From Rhypophila decipiens (lineage: Eukaryota; Ascomycota; Sordariomycetes; Sordariales; Naviculisporaceae): DNA of 64,000 nucleotides. Each line of letters opens with the position of its first letter. Within the stretch, counting starts at the first letter, position 1. Of this stretch, positions 47,201 through 55,853 are shown piece after piece. The translations under genes were made by a program, and so were the position numbers. The stretch spans positions 27,583-91,582 of the forward strand of contig MU858204.1 in the NCBI GenBank assembly GCA_033297075.1. Reading direction: 5' to 3'. The notes below the pieces were generated by a model. It saw only the letters and a list, made by a program, of their open reading frames with translations, searched no databases and was not told the DNA's origin.

Positions 47201-47822
47201 GCACGTACTCATGTGGGTCGTTCTCCCAGAGCTGTCGTTCCAGGTATATGAAATTTTCGAGGGTTAGGAATGTCTTCGTCCTAGTAAGTTCGGACAGACC
47301 GAGTTTCGATTTAATTCTTGTCTTGATATCCTTTGGTTTGTCAGAGCGAATGACTGTAGTGGGATGGCAGCAGTTGAACTTACATCGGTGACTGAATCGT
47401 GGAAGTCACGCGGGATGATAGACTCGGGATTCTGTAGATTCCAACCCGAGACGAAGCGCCAAAAATAATTTCTCACAGTCTGTACAGCTGCTTTCCCACT
47501 TGGATCAAGGATGCCTAGGGTGGAATTACCAATAAACTCGGCAAAGAGTTTGAGAGACTGTAAGCAAAGGGCACTTGCAACAGTGCCATGCTTTCTGAAT
47601 AAATCGTCTTTACACCTTTTATTCAAGTTAGCTTGTCTCACTTCCAATTCGACTAACAGCAACTCACTCATCCCACAATTCTAGCAGTATTTCATACTGG
47701 CCTTGGGTGTAGGGCAAGACTGGCCGTGGAACAGCATTGTTGTTAACATTATTAATATCGCCAATATACCCCTTCTCTTCGGCGAACCGTCTTGTCTTCG
47801 CTGCAGACTTTGCTTTAGGCAT
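44225..47822 (-). pseudogene. DUF3435 tyrosine recombinase ('captain'-like) with C2H2-like fingers and chromodomain, inactivated
   Basis: Minus strand, ATG at 47820-47822. The start reads TRRFAEEKGYIGDINNVNNN, the usual opening of the DUF3435/'FluG domain' family. Introns restore the frame repeatedly: GTGAGT near 47,690; GTAAGT at about 47,385; GTAAGC at about 47,080 leading to DTVLLVTWKDGQPELRYSLK; then RPTHILYEEVPDQ, WEFEWEDTVLDYPVFPEV, LREAIEVHSGRRNAIL, FAAHTNQITRTRDYL and IDGQASFLG, the region where the R..HxxR..Y recombinase residues should lie; a helical KSQRAELYERKRKLVRQELL follows. Further come GLCPTPGCTEHVEE and KRWSHIFTCSMAYH, then a finger CSLTYDTAQECWWHLQDAH. A 94-base intron (45073-44980) joins in phase to a chromodomain: YSVEVLLDRW, HFYVKWLDGTCSWEP. 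Lesions: TGA 46767-46769, TAG 45495-45497, TAG 45213-45215 and a frameshift near 46170. Captains excise and insert Starships; this copy cannot. Confidence 0.75.
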
Positions 47823-48059
47823 TCTAAAACAACTGTATAACGAAGACGGGGAGGAAGAAAGGGGTTAGCCTTGAGTAGGGCGCGCAAGACGGGAGAGGGA
47901 AGAATAGTGGCGGGACTGAGAGAACGAAGGCAGGCCAGTGGCCGATGATTCAAATCTGAAAGTAGTGTGAGAACTTGTAAGATCATAAGGGGGCCGTTTC
48001 TGGCCCCTATAAAAAGATCTAGGCCTGGTGGCAGAATAAGCACTAGGGACACCGCTGCA

Positions 48060-48264
48060 AAAATGACTCCTTGGTTGTCGCTGAAAATGACCCCTTGCAC
48101 ATTGCGAAAAGTTATAGTTTTCCGAACACTCCCTAGACCACATAATCCATATTCGTTCAGCACCCGGTGCCGTCCTGTGCCCGCCCTGTTTAGCCTCTGC
48201 TTAGCGCCTGCTAAAGCGGCGGGAGACTTTGGGGGCCGAGAGGGCAAGTTTCGGGCAGCACAAC
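48060..48264 (-). repeat. Right-end repeat of the giant element (copy A)
   Basis: About 205 bases, upstream of the recombinase gene, that recur in the same orientation at 55062-55289 at roughly 75-80 percent identity by eye. Shared landmarks are GAAAATGACCCC, TAATCCAT, CTGTTTAG, GCGGGA and GGGGGCC, ending in GGGCAAG...CGGGCAGCACAAC. The last bases form the terminus inverted to 20473-20495, and ACAAC is the proposed core. Confidence 0.75.
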
Positions 48265-48734
48265 GTGAGAAATGAAAATAATCAATGTTGTTGAGCTGTG
48301 TGCTCCTACAGGGTAGGCTGAGTAACAGTAACCCTATAGGAGGTGTTGCAGATCGGGCTCAGTAACCTGCAACGTGCGGAGCGGAAGTAATAGCTGCTAA
48401 AGCTAACCGGCGGTAATGGTGGTGCAGTGAAGGATTTAACTGCAGTGGAGGCAGGTGTGTTCAGTGAACGACAAGTGAAGGCACAACGAACTGTGCGTTG
48501 ATAAAGAGAGGAGAGTGCTCTGATTAACAATAACTATTGTACAAGAGTCTGCTGCTCTGCCTGTCACGACTGCCACAGGGAGATAATTCTCAACCATGAA
48601 GTCCACAATCTGCAGTCTGCAGTCCACACAGACAAAAGAGGAGAGAGGGAGAGAATACAGGCTTTACTTATACTTGTAAGCCTGTATTCTAGAGTATTCC
48701 AAGGAATACATTCTAGAGTATTCGGTGGAGACGA
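48265..48734. other. Right flank with hairpin cluster
   Basis: No gene recognised. At 48659-48727 two hairpins lie side by side: CAGGCTTTAC pairs with GTAAGCCTG around a short loop, and TATTCTAGAGTATTC recurs in near-inverted form. They sit at the truncated end of the LINE ORF1 relic. Confidence 0.45.
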
Positions 48735-49002
48735 ACGTTGATATACAACTATCGAGCTATATGTTTTACCAATGTCCTTCCTACTAAGCCAAGTAATCTT
48801 TGCAATATTGACTTCGTTCTCTACTCCTAATACTTCTATTGCTCCCGGAAGGATATTCCCGTCCGTATTAAGGACTACTATTCGGTTGGCGTTGTCGACT
48901 CTAATTGGGTATAGTTGGTCTCTAAGTACCCGTACCCTATGAACCGAAATCTTCTGTACTGCATCCTTGACAATTTGAACCTCATTTTCGTCTCTGTAGA
49001 TT

Positions 49003-49471
49003 TGTTACAACCTGACACCTAAGGTAGGTACAGACTGTAAGGCAGGACGCCTAACGGGGGTTGACAGTTGGAAAGGAGGTTGTACGCGGTAACTACTGCA
49101 AGTACTGTCACTGATCAGGTTGCTCTAACTAAGAGCTTGTAGGAGTAACAAGATAGTAGACAATGAACTTGATTGCTTGCGTGAGGAGTCCAAGAATCCT
49201 CGGACGGAAGGTGCGCAGCACCTTCCTACTATATAGGAAACTATCTGGCTGTAATGAACGTGTACCTATGTACTGGACCCGTGGACCCGTCGTTATTTCC
49301 CCGGGTCCCCGGGTCCATGGACCCGTTTAATCCAGGACCCGTTCCCGGGTCCTCCTTCCCCTGGGTCCACGGTGATTGGCTGATTCTTTCCCCTGCCTTA
49401 TTGGCTGCCACAGGTGGGACACTTCGCCGCCTGAGGCACTCATGCCTGACGCACGGCGTCAGGTCATGACA
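49003..49471 (+). mobile_element. Solo LTR, copy 1, with intact target-site duplication
   Basis: A 469-base LTR from TGTTACAACCTG to GGTCATGACA, flanked by a perfect 5-bp duplication AGATT (48998-49002 and 49472-49476). No internal region remains, so it arose by recombination between two LTRs of one inserted element. It contains a TATA-like CTACTATATAGG at about 49228, a hairpin just before it, and a GC-rich array of GGACCC motifs after it. Inserted inside the LINE ORF1 relic. Confidence 0.9.
49206..49226 (+). other. Conserved hairpin upstream of LTR TATA-like box
   Basis: GGAAGGTGC, a 3-base loop GCA, then GCACCTTCC: nine perfect base pairs. The equivalent sites are 52703-52723, 54096-54116 and 54566-54586. 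In the third the stem has changed on both sides (GGGGAATG/CATTCCCC), keeping pairing. Confidence 0.7.
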
Positions 49472-50467
49472 AGATTATTTTAACCCGATCCGGGTTCCGG
49501 GCTTCCTTCACTACTACTGTACAGCGCTAATTTCCCTAATTCTTACGAGTTTGAATTTCGGTCTCGATTGCCTTCCTGATATCTGCTACCTGAACCTTGG
49601 CCTTCTCTTTTTCTTCCACTCTAGATGTATCGACAGTGCAGAATAGGGTGTTTATAACGGTTATAAGCATCGTGTTCAACAGCGAGAGTGTATATAAACC
49701 GCTTAGTTAGCTCGCCGGTGGGGTTCGGGCAACATCGGCGTACAATGCCCTCGGACTCGTTTTGGCTGAAGTAACGGCGCCCGGGCTACGTAAAAAGGCA
49801 TCCATCTAGTTTCGGACATGTCGCAGTTCCTCCGATAACTGGGCTTTCGTGTCTAGCTGGGCTTTAGTATCTGCCAACGCGTTTTCTACCTGACGTAGCT
49901 AATGATGCAACTCCGAAATTGTGTTTTGCTGTCTCATCACCACGTCGAAAAGTTCGCGGATCGTATTTCCTTGCTCTTTGACTATTTCGCGCATCTCGTC
50001 TCGTTGCTCGTTGATCGCCTCCAGGAGCTTTTGAAGCGCCGACTTTCCTGTCTCTGCCACGTTGTTCGCTCCATTCCCGACTCCCAGTATACGCGTTGTT
50101 TTCGATGTCGCGGGTCGCATGGCATCGCTACTCTTTCTTGTCGATATACTTGTCGCGAATTCGAGCGATTGCATGGCTTCACGTACTTTCGCGCTCGGTT
50201 TCGCGCTGCGCGTCGGCCGTCGGGGCGGCGTTGGCGGGTCGGACGTGTTGACCGTGATTTCGCCCTGCGTCGCCGCCATGATGGCGCCAATCTGCAGGGA
50301 GACACTACCTTCGCAAAGGATCACCTCCCCTTAAATTGTAACAAAAGATTCTGTTGTCGTCTCTCGGTTTCAAGGAAGAGTAGGCGTCTCTTCAGGTTTA
50401 TACATCGTTGTAAAGGTGCCTTCCGCGGTCCATCGGCGTCGGGACACCTTCCACCAGGGATCACACT

Positions 50468-50569
50468 GATTAGTTGATGTTGCACCTAAGTGGGTCATGC
50501 ATCCTAAACCCGTTTGATTGGTCCGCGGCCTTCGCGTGGGGCTAGTCGTGATCAGGTCATGACAGAAGA
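50468..50569 (+). repeat. LTR 3'-end fragment (copy 5)
   Basis: About 100 bases ending in AGGTCATGACA and similar to the last part of the LTR at 53861-54345 (TGATTAGTTG..., GTGGGTCATGC, TTGATTGG). The 5' part of the LTR is missing or too diverged to see. It lies upstream of the LINE ORF1 start. Confidence 0.5.
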
Positions 50570-50862
50570 CTCCACGACCTTAATGCCCCCAGCGGCCAGA
50601 AGGTGTCAAAGGCAGTGAGTGCATCCTATTTGGCCAATGAGGTGGCCAGTTCACCGTCCGCCTCACTTTCATCAGGATGGATGGTTTTACAAAGCAATCA
50701 AGATACAAGAGGAGAGACGCATTAAAGGTGCTCCCTTGGGCACCAAGGCGGGGTAGATATCTATCTGAATTTCTTCTCTGTCGATGTCATTATTACCCTA
50801 TCTAACTACTCAACTTTCTGTTCATCATCGGCTCCAGTGAGAAACGGACCGTTGTGGTCAAA

Positions 50863-51804
50863 ATGGCAACAACTTCTTCACATAATGGCGGAGAGGGAAA
50901 GAGCAATGAGGTAAGTACAAGGAGAGATATATCAAACGCAGATATCTAACACCCGATTGAATCGCAACACAGGAGCGTAACGCCAGCATACTAAAAGGAC
51001 CAAATGATGAGATACTGCACAACCTGGAAAAGGGGTTAGTGATCCAAGTGAATTTTGGCATGTTCTTAGCTGATAATCTTCACGACAGCAAGCTAGATGA
51101 AAATGACAGAGTTATACTTATCATTGGACCGACTGGCGCGGGCAAGACAACCCTGTTGAAGTTGATCTCCGGGTGTCAAGAACTCCGTATTGGAGAGACG
51201 CTTCAGGCTGGTATGTAACGTCTATCATCCCAGTTTCACTAGTAACGGTCTATTTTAACACGAGCATACATGAAAAGGGACTATCCATTGCTACTGTGTG
51301 TCCGTCAAATTTGGGGAGCAGAACTTTGTTTTTATCGACACGCCAGGATTTGGATATCAAGGAGAAACGAAGAAGCAAGTGAAAAAACTCATCTGTGGTG
51401 TCGTGGGCCTCTTCACTCGCGAGTTGAAAGGTATCCACGGGATTCTCTATGTCCGCGACATTCGAGAAGAACGGGTCACCACCGGGGATCACGACTGTTT
51501 AACCTTCCTCCGCGAAATCGCGCCGCCCACAAAACCCAACCAGCTGCTCGATCGTCTGGTCTTTCTCACTTCTCACTGGGATACCTTGAGCGACAAATCA
51601 CGCAGGAAGGCCGAGACAAGGGAGACCGAACTCGTCAACAACACTTGGAGTGAGTTCCAGTCGGCCAGCCCACTTGGAGTGAGTTCCAGGTCGGCCAACC
51701 CGGCAGAGCGGGTACCTTTCGTCTTCAGGTTGACCTCGGGGAAGACCCGGATGCGCCAGAAAGGATTCAGGAGGAGAGAGAGCGTGTGGTGCGTGAAATT
51801 CTGA
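50863..51804 (+). pseudogene. P-loop GTPase (AIG1/TRAFAC-like) gene, truncated by frameshift
   Basis: Exons 50863-50910, 50973-51034, 51089-51210 and 51278-51804 join in frame to a 252-residue reading. Visible GTPase motifs: G1 GPTGAGKTT in exon 3, G3 DTPGFG in exon 4, and TSHWD as a candidate G4. The order and spacing resemble fungal AIG1/septin-like small GTPase domains found alone or in NLR-like proteins. In exon 4 a stretch beginning CACTTGGAGTGAGTTCCAG is duplicated in tandem (about 51654-51712); the roughly 29 extra bases shift the frame and end the protein at 51804. Beyond it, the original frame continues to 52058 (VREILSRYRKPGHLELDMPF and a hydrophobic helix region), ending at a GTAAGT donor. 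The full gene was therefore longer, and this allele lost its C-terminal half recently. A misassembly of the duplication is possible. Confidence 0.7.
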
Positions 51805-52500
51805 GCCGATATCGCAAGCCTGGCCATCTAGAGTTGGATATGCCTTTCATTGAAACTAACGCCGGAAGGATCACCATCACAATTGTCGAGGGTGTTCTCA
51901 AGGTAACCCTTGCGACGGGGATCATCGTCGCGGCGGTCAGAGCCGTTGGTGCAGTGGCTGTAACCGTTATACCGCCTGCGTTCAAGTTTATTCTAAAATA
52001 TGGTTATATTGTAAGTGATGGCGGTGCGGTTAATGCCGGACTCCGATTCAGTGCCTGAAGTAGTCATAAAGGGCTCAGTTTTTCCCTCTCGCCTAGTCGT
52101 AGGTTTCCAAGCGCCATTTCTAGGTTCATCAGTCTTTGTGTTTGTTGTTCTTGGTTCCAGTTAGCCGAATTATATAACGTGGACGCTATGAAAAAGCAAC
52201 TTATCAACACGATAGACTTTCTGGTGGCATATTGCACGTGCTGGTACAGTCGTGTATGCTTATCCAGTACACGGGACATTGTCAACCTTGATGAGGCTGG
52301 TGTAAGCACCTTAACGATCAACAAACATAGGAGCTTGTAACCGTAGTGACAGGGTACTAATCCAGCTATATTTCAACAACTAATAAGCGCAGCGACGCAT
52401 ACAAGCCGTTACGTCGACCTTAGAGCACCCACTAAGGCGGGCTAACAAGAATTGGAGCAAGTAAGGGCTGATTACAGCATCTGTGACGGATGATGCCATG
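51805..52500 (+). other. Downstream remainder of GTPase gene and spacer
   Basis: 51805-52058 is the out-of-frame continuation of the GTPase gene with a strongly hydrophobic segment (VLKVTLATGIIVAAV...VAVTVIPPAF). Past the GTAAGT at about 52013, a further exon may begin near 52158 (LYNVDAMKKQLINTIDFLVA). From about 52320 to the LTR at 52501 nothing is recognised. Confidence 0.4.
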
Positions 52501-52961
52501 TGTTACAACCTGACACCTGGGTAGGTTACAGACTGTAAGGCAGGACGCCTAACGGGGGTTGATAGTAGAAAAGAGGTTGATTCTGGTTAGTACGAAAGTA
52601 CTGTCACTGATCAGGTTGCTCTAACTAAGAGCTTGTAGAGTAGAACAAGATAGTAGACAATGAACTTTATTACTTGGGTAAGGAGTCCAAGAATCCTCGG
52701 ACGAAAGGTGCTGCGCACCTTCCTACTATATAGGAAATTATCTAGGCTATAATGACTGTGTTTCTATATACTGAGTAAGAGGCCCCGGAGTTGTTCCTGC
52801 CCCGAGCCCGAGGCGGTTTTGTCTCGGGACACCCGCCCCGAACCTTATGCTCCCCGAACTCGGGGCCTTCAGTCCTCGGGGCCTTCCTGATTGGCTCTCC
52901 CGCTGACCCACTCCAAGCTGCCTGAGGCATATCCGCATGTTATGCCACGCAGGTCATGACA
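52501..52961 (+). mobile_element. Solo LTR, copy 2
   Basis: 461 bases, TGTTACAACCTG to AGGTCATGACA, clearly homologous to copy 1 in its first 250 bases (hairpin, CTACTATATAGG). Its second half carries CCCCGA/TCGGGG motifs rather than GGACCC. The flanking pentamers CCATG and GACTA differ, so there is no target-site duplication; it probably results from recombination between different copies. Confidence 0.85.
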
Positions 52962-53088
52962 GACTACTGAGAAACTCAGAGAAATGAAGCCGGTAAAGAA
53001 CTCTGCGGAAATTAACGTAGGATAAGGAAATCAGTGTGCGCAAATTTTGGTTATAAATAAAAGAGAAGTAGGAAGTACGAATTTATCT

Positions 53089-53575
53089 TAGCTGAGAATC
53101 CTCAGCAGAGATTTTACTGGGAGCTTGTTCTGGGGGGTCTGGATTTGCTGAGAATCCTTCCCAAACTCATCTTAGATGCTGAGAATCCTCAGCAGAGATT
53201 TTACTGGGGCTATAGTGGATTTGCTGAGAATTCTTCATGAATGTATCTTAGACGCTGAGAATCCTCAGCAGAGGATTTTACTAGGGAGCTTTATCCTGCC
53301 AGGTGTGGATTTGCTGAGAATCCTCAGCAGAGGATTTTACCAGGGAGCTCCATCCTGCCAGGTGTGGATTTGCTGAGAATCCTCAGCAGAAATTTTGCCT
53401 CAGTGCTAAAAGCTCCGCTGAGGATCTTCAATGCTAAAAATAAATCTGCAGAACATTCTCAGCACCGCCACGGGAAAAAGCTCCCCAGTTACCAGAAAAA
53501 GCTCCCTAGTAGAATCTCTACTAAGGATTCTCAGCGTCTAAAATACATTCGTAAAGAATTCTTAGGATATCCACT
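53089..53575 (+). repeat. Palindromic tandem array with inverted half
   Basis: Five units of about 55-75 bases begin with the perfect hairpin GCTGAGAATCCTCAGC or a variant, followed by AGAGATTTTACTGGGAGCT-like sequence. From about 53400 the same words recur in reverse complement (AGCTCCCTAGTAGAAT, AAGGATTCTCAGCGTCTAA), so bases 53236-53310 pair with 53490-53565. Non-coding; a foldback element or decayed satellite. Confidence 0.75.
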
Positions 53576-53860
53576 AGCCCCAGCTCGTCGGGGATCCGCT
53601 AAGAGGATATATTTGAGGTTGAAAATCAGTATCAAAAGCAAGAATTTCCGGTCCGCACCCACAACTGCTGACCTGGACAACAGTGTCAGAAGCACGGCAC
53701 ACGCACGGATTGCGGGATTATTCAGTGATTAAGTCAAAAGGGATTAGAAAGTTGTATCTGTTCTTGTTCTTCTGTGGTTCTCCAGCTTCGTTAGAGGACC
53801 TCTATTATAGTTGTAAATAGTGGCAAGTTTACCACGCGGCCGTTACGTAGCTGTAGCGGC

Positions 53861-54345
53861 TTATTACAAATCCATGGTTCTGGCTCTTGCCAGAACCTCC
53901 CTTTCTAACAGTAGTACTGCTTGGCTGTAAAGCAGGATGCCTGGGGGTTTGGCAGTGAGATAAGAAGGTTGTAACAAGCAGTCAACAGCACGAACACTGC
54001 CGCTATAGGTTGCTCTACTAAGAGTTTACAGGTTTGAACAACATAGTAGACAATGAACTTTATTACTTGCGTGAGGAGTCCAGGAATCCTCGGACGGGGA
54101 ATGCCTGACATTCCCCTACTATATAGGAAACTATCTACCAGTAATGGCCGTAGTCCCGGCGTCCCGTGTGTTTCCCCTCGGGACCTCGTGGCCCGTCCCG
54201 AGTCCTTTGTGTCCCGGCCCCGCGGCCTCTCCCACTCGGGACCTCACTAATTGGTTGCATCTTCTCCATGTGGGTTATGCGTCCTGGGCTTACTTGATTG
54301 GCTAATGGGCCTTATATAAGGCTGGTCATGACCCAAGTCGTGACA
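53861..54345 (+). mobile_element. Solo LTR, copy 3 (diverged)
   Basis: Homologous to the other LTRs from about 53908 on; ends in GTCGTGACA at 54345. The first 50 bases differ (TATTACAAATCCATGG, then a GGTTCTGGC/GCCAGAACC hairpin) and match, inverted, the sequence at 63930-63985, so the 5' limit is uncertain. It keeps the hairpin with compensatory changes (54096-54116). Its GC-rich part uses GTCCCG/CGGGAC motifs. Confidence 0.7.
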
Positions 54346-54349
54346 GGCA

Positions 54350-54810
54350 TGTTACAACCTGTGCCTAAGGGGACTCAGACTGTAAGGCAAGACACCTAAC
54401 GGGGGTTTAACAGTAGAACAAGGAGGTTGGTCAGACAAATACGCGTGCACCGTCCCTAAACAGGTTGCTCTAACTAAGAGCTTGTCGGCTGAATAAGATA
54501 GTAGAGAATAAGATAGTAGACAATGAACTTTATTGCTTGTGTGAGGAGCCCAAGAATCCTCGGACGGAAGGTGCGCAGCACCTTCCAGCTATATAGGAAA
54601 ACTATCTAGCTGTAATAATTGTGTACCTATATGCTAGACCCGTATGTCCCGAGGACCCGAGCCTCCTGTCCTCCGGGACGCCGGTTCCTCGGGTCCATCC
54701 TGATTAGTTATTCCTTCCTCCTGTCAAACTGCCGTCTTATTGGGTGTCATAAGTGGGGGGCCTTGTTGCCTGAGGCATCCGTGCCTGATGCACGGTGCCG
54801 GGTCATGACA
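54350..54810 (+). mobile_element. Solo LTR, copy 4
   Basis: 461 bases, TGTTACAACCTG to GGTCATGACA, only 4 bases after copy 3. Closest in its first half to copy 1, with an identical hairpin at 54566-54586. A 16-base AATAAGATAGTAGAGA-type duplication occurs near 54493. No matching target-site duplication is seen. Confidence 0.85.
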
Positions 54811-55061
54811 TGCCTTAAGCATCCTGGGAAATTGTAGTGTTATTGTGGCAGAAGAAGTAGGTAGTATAAATAGCTAAGATAGGAGGAGGGATATTAGTAG
54901 GACTTAGAACAATGAGCGTAAGACAGCGGTTGTAGTTGAGTCAGGTGTTGAAGGTATTAGGAGGACTGACAAAGTCGAAATGAGCTATTTCTGTCTTTTA
55001 TATCTGAGGTCTGGGGTGGCAGAAATGGGTGCTAATATACTATCCTAGGTGTCAGGGCGCA

Positions 55062-55289
55062 GAAAACGGCTCCGTGATGGTCACCGAAAATGACCCCCCT
55101 GCGCATCGCAAAGAGTTGACATTTTTTATCAGGCGCCCCACGGACGCTCAACACAGCCTGGCCAGCCTAATCCATTTTCATACAGCACCCTGTGGCACCC
55201 TGTGCTCGACCTGTTTAGTCACTGTTTACCGCCTGTTAAAGTAGCGGGAAGATTGGGGGCCAGACAGGGCAAGATTCGGGAAGCATAAC
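55062..55289 (-). repeat. Right-end repeat of giant-element family (copy B)
   Basis: Homologous to 48060-48264 in the same orientation and ending in GGGAAGCATAAC at 55278-55289. No recombinase gene lies beyond it, so the element it belonged to is truncated or rearranged. It is followed directly by a left-end copy. Confidence 0.75.
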
Positions 55290-55853
55290 AGTCATATGTG
55301 CTGCCCGAATCTTTCCCTCAGCGATTTCCTAATTCGTGAGTGGGCCGGTGCTGGTGCTGGTTTAACATGTGCAGTGGGTGCGCCGGTGGTGGCGGTGCTT
55401 CCTGGAGCCTTATTGTGCCACCCCGGTTCGAGTTGCTACAAACCCCAAAATTGGAAGAAATCTTGTAAGGAGTCTTTTATGGCTCTCTGGGTTCTCTTTA
55501 CCGTGCCTTGGGCCTTTTCTAAATTAATTTGTTCCTATTAAGCTATTGAAATTCGCATTCATAAGCCCAGCTGCTTTAATCCTCTTAAAAGAGGAACATC
55601 GCACCTTCAAGAATTCAAAGCGCAACAATTCTCAAAAAAACAGGAATGAAGTAAAGCAAGTGGAATAAGCATGCAACAAACTTATCCGCACAACTCTGAC
55701 GGCCTCTGTTAATAGGCATCTGGACATTGTGACAGTGGCAAGGCATACCAATGGTAGTTTACGCAGCTGCAGTTAGAAACCCGTGATGATCCGTCATATT
55801 GCAAGGGAATAAGGTCTTAGTCAAACTTGCATGAGCAGCTCCAGCGAATAGGG
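55290..55853 (+). repeat. Left-end repeat of giant-element family (copy B)
   Basis: Homologous to 20466-20920 in the same orientation, starting AGTCATATGTGCTGCCCG and ending CAGCGAATAGGG, with an extra segment of about 110 bases near 55,660-55,775. It could be the left end of a second element extending to the right. Confidence 0.75.

Larger units (their letters stand above)
20461..48264 (-). mobile_element. Candidate Starship-like giant transposon (27.8 kb)
   Basis: Seen directly: ACAAC occurs at 20461-20465 and 48260-48264. Just inside, the 23-base sequence at 20473-20495, which begins TGTGCTGCCCGAA, matches the reverse complement of 48240-48262 at 22 of 23 positions. About 440 bases inside the right end, a DUF3435-type tyrosine recombinase gene (now a pseudogene) starts at 47822 and reads inward. 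Known for Starships: short direct repeats, short terminal inverted repeats and a DUF3435 'captain' as first gene, transcribed into the element. Inferred: these three features together mark one mobile element whose cargo is everything between, including two P450s, an MFS exporter, a Pth11-like receptor and two FAD enzymes. Diverged copies of both ends occur joined at 55062-55853. Caution: the terminal repeats are short, the element is no longer autonomous, and comparison with an empty site was not possible. Confidence 0.55.
48735..50279 (-). mobile_element. LINE (Tad1-like) ORF1/gag relic, split by a solo LTR
   Basis: Minus strand from the Met at 50279: MAATQGEITVNTSDPPTPPR, PSAKVREAMQSLEF and SALQKLLEAINEQRDEMRE, the N-terminal part of ORF1 of fungal non-LTR elements. 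Degenerate frames follow (ESEGIVRRC, PTGELTKRF). The LTR at 49003-49471 interrupts the gene, after which the frame resumes with YRDENEVQIVKDAVQ, HRVRVLRDQLYPIRVDNANR, GNILPGAIEVLG and NIAKITWLSRKDIGKTY before being lost near 48735. The zinc knuckles expected next are absent. A dead copy, inserted before the LTR. Confidence 0.7.

Noticed and set aside
47681..48247. 188-codon minus-strand frame overlapping the recombinase start
   Set aside because: It runs through the non-coding right-end repeat and is out of frame with the recombinase; its homologue at 55,062-55,289 is not open.
49140..49240. Hammerhead or HDV-like ribozyme in the LTR
   Set aside because: The hammerhead core CTGATGA...GAAA is absent, and the nested double-pseudoknot of HDV-like ribozymes cannot be drawn.
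49003..52961. Full-length LTR retrotransposon bounded by copies 1 and 2
   Set aside because: Copy 1 has its own target duplication on both sides, and the DNA between contains a LINE relic in reverse and a GTPase gene, not gag-pol.
53089..53575. CRISPR-like array
   Set aside because: The repeated unit is palindromic, but spacers are similar to each other and the array reverses; the host is a fungus, where CRISPR arrays are not known.
20461..55289. One larger element running from 20,461 to the right end at 55,289
   Set aside because: The recombinase lies just inside 48,264, not inside 55,289, and ACAAC matches at 48,260; the copy at 55,062 has no recombinase beside it.
55405..55445. tRNA-like T-arm (GGTTCGAGT) in the left-end copy
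   Set aside because: No acceptor stem, D-arm or anticodon arm can be drawn, and copy A has GGTTAGAGT instead.
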